The notes beneath the pieces were generated by a model. The model had not been told where the DNA came from. It saw only the letters and a list, made by a program, of their open reading frames with translations, and searched no databases. The position numbers were made by a program, and so were the translations under genes. Source: Haloarcula halobia (GTDB lineage Archaea > Halobacteriota > Halobacteria > Halobacteriales > Haloarculaceae). From it: a DNA stretch of 64,000 bases. Positions 60,276 through 64,000 of the stretch are shown here, piece by piece. How positions within the stretch are numbered: the stretch's first letter is position 1; each line of letters begins with the position of its first letter. The DNA is taken from assembly GCF_029338255.1 (NCBI RefSeq), contig NZ_CP119787.1:2929631-2993630 (forward strand), written 5' to 3'.

Positions 60276-61727
60276 ATGACCCACGTCGTCATCATCGGAG
60301 CCTACGGAAGCGCGGGCGCTGCCGTCGCCGGTGACCTCGTCGAGGCAGACGGAATCGAACTCACGCTCATCGACAACGGCGACCCGGGCGGCGGCCTCTG
60401 CATCCTCGAGGGGTGTATGCCCTCGAAGGAGGTACTCTCGGCGGCCGCCCACCGCTTCCAGGCTCGCCACGACCACCGACTGGCGGGCGACCCGCCGGAC
60501 GTCGACCTGGAGGCGGTGGTCGAACAGAAAGACGACCACACGCTCGGGTGGGCCGGTCACCGCCGGGACTCCATCCACGAGATGGCCGAGCGCGACGACG
60601 TCACCTTCGTCCACGACACGGCGACGTTCGTCGACGACCACACCGTCCGGGCCGGCGGCGAGGAGTTCGCGGCCGACTACGTCGTCGTCGCCACCGGGTC
60701 GTCGGTGAACGTCCCCGACCTGCCGGGCATCGAGGACGTCGGCTTCATGACCAGCGCCGACGTACTCGACGCCACGGAGTTCCCGGATTCGGGCATCGTG
60801 ATGGGCTTTGGCTACGTCGGGATGGAGCTGGTGCCCTACCTCGCGGAGGCCGGCGGGATGGAACTGACCGTCATCGAGCACGACGGGCGCCCCATCGACG
60901 AGGCCGACCCGGCCTTCGGCGACGAGGCGCGGCGCATCTACGAGGACAACTGGGACGTCGAGATCCCGACGAACTGCTACGAGTGCGAACTCGAACCCAC
61001 CGACGACGGCGGCGTTCGTCTGCACGTCGAGTTCGAGGATAGCGAGGAACGGAGTTCCTCGGACAGCCGGACGGAGTCCGGCGATGGCCGCGAGGAGACC
61101 TACGAGGCCGACCAGCTGTTCTGTTTCACCGGCCGTCGGCCCACAGTCGAGGGCCTGGGGCTGGAGCACACCTCGATCTCGGTCGAGGGCGACTGGGTGC
61201 GCGAGACGATGCAGACCGAGGCCGCCGACCACATCTACGCCGTGGGAGACGTCAACGGGAAAGAACCGATTCTCCACGTGGCCAAAGAACAGGGCTTTAC
61301 CGCCGCCGAGAACATCCTCCGGCAGGAAGCCGGCGGCGAACCGCAGCCATACCAGAACGTCCACCACCACGTCATCTTCTCCGGCCTGGGCGTCTACCCC
61401 TTCGCCCGCGTGGGCCACACCGAGGCGTCGGCCGAGGAAGCGGGCTACGACGTCGTCACCGCTCAGCGCCAGGCCAGCGACGACGGCGTCTTCAAGTCGA
61501 AAGACGTCCCCGAGGGCCTCTCGAAGCTCGTCGTCGACGCCGAGGACGGCACCGTCCTGGGCTGGCAGGGCCTGCACTACCACGCCGACTCGTTCGCGAA
61601 GATGCTCCAGATCGTCGTCGAGAACGGGATGGACGTCCGCGAACTGCCCGACCGGGCGTACCACCCGACGCTGCCCGAGAACTTCGACGGCCTCATCCGG
61701 GACTGCGTCGACGCACTGGAGTCCTGA
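60276..61727 (+). CDS. Class I pyridine nucleotide-disulfide oxidoreductase (dihydrolipoyl dehydrogenase-like)
   Basis: A 483-residue flavoprotein. The redox pair is in GGLCILEGCMPSK (Cys42 and Cys47). The second Rossmann motif GFGYVGMELVPYLAEAG is intact; the first reads IIGAYGSAGAAVAGD, with an extra residue compared with GxGxxG. The active-site base pair is in YHPTLPEN (His463, Glu468). About residues 254-272 are an acidic-serine insertion (SSSDSRTESGDG) that coincides with two DNA hairpins. Substrate unassigned (lipoamide, thioredoxin-like or mycothiol-type). Confidence 0.85.
   Translation: MTHVVIIGAYGSAGAAVAGDLVEADGIELTLIDNGDPGGGLCILEGCMPSKEVLSAAAHRFQARHDHRLAGDPPDVDLEAVVEQKDDHTLGWAGHRRDSIHEMAERDDVTFVHDTATFVDDHTVRAGGEEFAADYVVVATGSSVNVPDLPGIEDVGFMTSADVLDATEFPDSGIVMGFGYVGMELVPYLAEAGGMELTVIEHDGRPIDEADPAFGDEARRIYEDNWDVEIPTNCYECELEPTDDGGVRLHVEFEDSEERSSSDSRTESGDGREETYEADQLFCFTGRRPTVEGLGLEHTSISVEGDWVRETMQTEAADHIYAVGDVNGKEPILHVAKEQGFTAAENILRQEAGGEPQPYQNVHHHVIFSGLGVYPFARVGHTEASAEEAGYDVVTAQRQASDDGVFKSKDVPEGLSKLVVDAEDGTVLGWQGLHYHADSFAKMLQIVVENGMDVRELPDRAYHPTLPENFDGLIRDCVDALES
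61044..61082 (+). repeat. Tandem hairpin insertion inside the oxidoreductase gene
   Basis: Two perfect hairpins with GGA loops: GAGGAAC-GGA-GTTCCTC (61044-61060) and GCCGGAC-GGA-GTCCGGC (61066-61082). They stay in frame and encode a hydrophilic loop. Confidence 0.6.
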
Positions 61728-61746
61728 GTAGCGGAGGGAACCGACT

Positions 61747-62484
61747 TCAGTCCGGCGCCCGGTCGGCAAGCACCGGCATCGCCTCGATGCGCTCCGCGGA
61801 GAGCGCCGCCCAGTCGACCCCTGCCGGCCGGTCGTAGGGCGTCGCCGTCTCGACGGTCCGGTCGGACGTCACCACCAGGTCCATCGGCACGTCGTGGGCG
61901 TCGACGGGCACGTCGACGGCGGCCGTACCGAGCGCGCTCTCGGGGCCGTCGGCCACCTGCAGCTCGTGGACCGTCGTCGCGACCGTCGTGTCCCCGTCGA
62001 CCAGGTCAAGTTCCCGGAGGACGGCGAACTCGAGGTCGCTGTAGCCCTCACCCTTGCCGACCCGCGCACCATCCTCGGTGACCGCCACCGACCCCGAGAG
62101 GACGAGGTCGACGGCTCCGACGGCCCCGGGTCCGACCTGGCGGGCGTGGTCGGCCACGTGCGAGACGGTCGGCGCGGCCGCGACGTCGTCCAATCGCCCG
62201 GGGTCGAGTTCGTAGAAGCACTCCGCCTCGCGGAGTCGGGGCACCGCCATGTAGACGGTCTTGCCCGCCCGGAGTGCGGCCCGGCGGACCGGGAGCTGCG
62301 GGGCGTCGGGGTTGGCCTTCACCGTCTCCGCGGCCCGCCAGGCGTCGGTGTCGGCAAGTCGGGCGGCCGCGTCGTCGGCCCCGGCGAAGTTGGGGATACG
62401 ACCGTGGGGCGGGAACGGGAACCGCGCCGCACCCGACGCCTCGAGCGCGTCCCACACCTGTTCGCGGATGGCCGCTTTCTCCAT
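61747..62484 (-). CDS. 5-formyltetrahydrofolate cyclo-ligase family protein
   Basis: A 245-residue protein with the ATP-binding GARVGKGEGYSDLEFAVLRE, the family's G-x-G-x-G-Y-D motif, and the N-terminal REQVWDALEASGAARFP. It converts 5-formyl- to 5,10-methenyltetrahydrofolate in one-carbon metabolism. Convergent with the oxidoreductase gene. Confidence 0.85.
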   Translation of the reverse strand: MEKAAIREQVWDALEASGAARFPFPPHGRIPNFAGADDAAARLADTDAWRAAETVKANPDAPQLPVRRAALRAGKTVYMAVPRLREAECFYELDPGRLDDVAAAPTVSHVADHARQVGPGAVGAVDLVLSGSVAVTEDGARVGKGEGYSDLEFAVLRELDLVDGDTTVATTVHELQVADGPESALGTAAVDVPVDAHDVPMDLVVTSDRTVETATPYDRPAGVDWAALSAERIEAMPVLADRAPD

Positions 62485-62539
62485 CGGTAGGCGGTCGTTC
62501 GGTCCGGTGCCACTTCAGCGGGGCGGCCGGAACGCAGGG

Positions 62540-63670
62540 TCAGCGTCGGCGCACTGCCAGGAGTGACACAGCGAGGGCGGCGACGAGTGCGGCCAGCGGC
62601 GTGAATCCCGGGCCGCTCTGGCCGGCCGTGGTCGCCGCGCTGGTCGTCCTGGCCGGGGGTGCCGGCGTCACCTCCTCGGTCCCGGTCTCGGTCACCGTCG
62701 CTGTCGCCGTCTCCGTCTCGGTGTCGACTGCCACGGCGGACCGCGACACGTAACTGTCGGCGTCGTAGCGCTCGGGGTAGAGCTGGCGCGTCAGGTTGTG
62801 CGCGGCGAAGACGACGCTCCGGGGCGCGGGCTGGTTCAGCCAGCGGCGTTCGACGACGACGGTGCTGTTGGTCTCGCCCGCGGTGGTGCTGGCGTACGGT
62901 TCCTGGGTGACGAGTGCCTCGTCGCCAGCGGCCAGGACGAGCACCTCGGGGTCCAGCGTGAGGAGGACCTCGTCGCTCAGCTGCGGGTAGCCCGTGAGGT
63001 TGCGCGCGGCGACGTTGTCCGCGCCGGCCAGGTCCAGCATCGCGTCGATGAACGTCGCCCCGCCGACGACGTAGCCGCCCCCGAGCGGGTAGAGTACTTC
63101 CGGGCGGTCCTCGACGTCGGCGGTCTGGTCGCGGACGGCCTCGACGTTCGCGTCCATCCAGGCGTTGGCCTCGGCCGCTCCCTGGCAGTTACCGGTGATG
63201 CGGCCGATGGTCGTCGTCTTCTCGCGGACGTCGTCGATGTCTTCGGCGGCCCGGAGGTGATAGACCGTCAGCCCGACCTCGCGGAGCGGCTCGACGTCAC
63301 CGGCGCTCGCGTTGGGCGCGACGACCAGGTCGGGGTTCGCCCCGACGACCGTCTCGACGCTGACGCCGAACCCTGCCGAGACGTTGGTCCGGCTCTCGGA
63401 CCCGTCGAGATACGAGGCGTACTGCGTGAGTCCGACGACCTGCCCGCGGCCGCCGATCTCCCACATCGTCTGGGCGGCCGAGGGGTTCGTCGTGACGACG
63501 CGCTCGGGGCGTTCCTCGAGGGTTACCTCGGTCCCCGTCGCGTCGGTCACCGTCACCGGGAACGTGCAGTGCTCGCTCGTCGCCGCCGACGTCGCGCCGG
63601 CGGCGGGCGCGGCACCGACGAGCGACGTCACGAGAAGCAATCCGACCAGCAGTGTCGCGTACCGTCTCAT
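62540..63670 (-). CDS. PGF-CTERM-anchored ABC transporter substrate-binding protein (BtuF/FepB type)
   Basis: A 376-residue exported protein. Signal peptide (LLVGLLLVTSLVGAAPAAGA), then a periplasmic-binding domain: ERPERVVTTNPSAAQTMWEI, VVGANPDLVVAPNA and a long helix. The C-terminus GQSGPGFTPLAALVAALAV with the following RRR is a PGF-CTERM sorting signal processed by archaeosortase. Ligand probably cobalamin, heme or a siderophore. Divergent from a FecCD-type permease gene with one shared AT-rich promoter. Confidence 0.86.
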   Translation of the reverse strand: MRRYATLLVGLLLVTSLVGAAPAAGATSAATSEHCTFPVTVTDATGTEVTLEERPERVVTTNPSAAQTMWEIGGRGQVVGLTQYASYLDGSESRTNVSAGFGVSVETVVGANPDLVVAPNASAGDVEPLREVGLTVYHLRAAEDIDDVREKTTTIGRITGNCQGAAEANAWMDANVEAVRDQTADVEDRPEVLYPLGGGYVVGGATFIDAMLDLAGADNVAARNLTGYPQLSDEVLLTLDPEVLVLAAGDEALVTQEPYASTTAGETNSTVVVERRWLNQPAPRSVVFAAHNLTRQLYPERYDADSYVSRSAVAVDTETETATATVTETGTEEVTPAPPARTTSAATTAGQSGPGFTPLAALVAALAVSLLAVRRR

Positions 63671-63729
63671 CACTCTATCCGCAACGGAGTAACAATAAAT
63701 ATTTACCTACTGCAAGTGGGTTTTCAATA
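63671..63729. promoter_or_regulatory. Divergent promoter region of the uptake genes
   Basis: The palindrome TAAATATTTA (63696-63705) is 24 bases from the plus ATG and 25 bases from the minus ATG, so one element can act as TATA box for both directions. Confidence 0.55.
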
Positions 63730-64000
63730 ATGCGACTCGGCGGACGACTCCTCACGTGGACGGCCGCCCTCGTGGCGCTGCTCACGGCCGTCGTCACGGT
63801 GAGTGCGGGCATCGGGCCGGTCTGGATTCCGCCGGCAACGGTCGGGAAGGTACTCCTCAACGCCGTCGCCCTGCCGACCGGCGTCGAGCTCGCCGGCGGC
63901 GTGCCCCGGCTTGTCACCACGTCGCCGTTCGCCTACTCCGTCGAGGAGGTCCAGCGGCAGATCGTCATGCAGGTCCGCCTGCCCCGAATCCTGCTGGGAG
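63730..64000 (+). CDS. FecCD/BtuC-family ABC transporter permease, N-terminal part
   Basis: The first 90 residues of a permease cut by the window end: an N-terminal membrane helix (LVALLTAVVTVSAGIGPVWI) and the MQVRLPRILLG segment typical of the FecCD/BtuC family (RxPR). It would form a channel for cobalamin, heme or siderophores with the adjacent binding protein. The ATG at 63730 is supported by the palindromic TATA element 24 bases upstream. No ATPase is seen within the window. Confidence 0.8.
   Translation, partial: MRLGGRLLTWTAALVALLTAVVTVSAGIGPVWIPPATVGKVLLNAVALPTGVELAGGVPRLVTTSPFAYSVEEVQRQIVMQVRLPRILLG

Noticed and set aside
1-64000. tRNA, rRNA or CRISPR array
   Set aside because: No cloverleaf with a T-loop GTTCRAATC pattern, no rRNA sequence and no regularly spaced repeats were found by eye.

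Overview
The window is about 64 kb of a high-GC haloarchaeal chromosome (class Halobacteria, possibly the Haloarculaceae; the genus cannot be settled from sequence alone). Supporting this are very acidic proteins, short TATA-like boxes 25-32 nt before start codons with almost no leader, twin-arginine lipoprotein signals, a PGF-CTERM tail, HalOD1 and HalX regulatory domains, and archaeal core genes (aIF2-beta, eIF5A, deoxyhypusine synthase, HerA, NurA). Coding density is high and most genes are ordinary. I see no rRNA, tRNA or CRISPR array.

Region by region. 1-11 kb: the end of glutamyl-tRNA reductase, a pterin dehydratase, an LWR-salt protein, a HAD hydrolase, a shortened MoeA-like protein, a GIDE-type membrane protein, Hsp20, an ABC1/UbiB kinase-like protein, then eIF5A with an agmatinase-family enzyme, two zinc-ribbon proteins, a Nif3-like protein, a SprT-like protein and deoxyhypusine synthase. 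The eIF5A substrate, a candidate polyamine-supply enzyme and the modifying enzyme are thus within 5 kb. 11-15.5 kb: YchF GTPase, an MFS transporter, and a translationally coupled thioredoxin-fold lipoprotein and CxxC membrane protein.

15.5-23.5 kb is accessory in character: two tandem PIN-type toxin-antitoxin modules separated and bounded by copies of one repeat; a divergent brp-like / phytoene-desaturase-like carotenoid pair; and an arsenic resistance operon (arsR-arsC-arsM-acr3) with Cys-rich extensions on three proteins. 23.5-34.5 kb: nucleoside hydrolase, two microproteins, a deaminase, a tandem-domain hypothetical, a lone E1-alpha dehydrogenase subunit, a TIM-barrel isomerase, a frameshifted membrane gene, a thiamine-type ABC transporter (thiB-thiP-thiQ), HalOD1 and CapA proteins, and aIF2-beta. 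35-45 kb: a HemAT-like aerotaxis transducer with a frameshift, YedK-like protein, aldo/keto reductase, methyltransferase, TIGR00300 enzyme, Na/Ca exchanger and NurA. Two 88-bp MITE-like palindromic elements in opposite orientation bracket about 4 kb here. 45-54 kb: an EEP nuclease, HerA, a kinase-like protein with degenerate catalytic motifs, two UspA proteins, a KaiC-type ATPase, NAD kinase, a HalX response regulator and a TauE/SafE permease. 54.6-64 kb: a TetR regulator divergent from a surface protein/RND exporter operon, each promoter with the same 16-bp candidate operator; a dihydrolipoyl-dehydrogenase-like protein with a hairpin-rich insertion; 5-formyl-THF cyclo-ligase; and a PGF-CTERM metal/cobalamin binding protein divergent from a FecCD permease cut by the window end.

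The most unusual signals are the repeat-bounded toxin-antitoxin cassettes, the MITE pair lying at gene stop codons, the shared TetR operator, a symmetric bidirectional TATA element at 63.7 kb, and two single-base frameshifts in G-runs (28.5 and 37.4 kb) that may be assembly errors or real. I did not find a clearly new multi-gene system.
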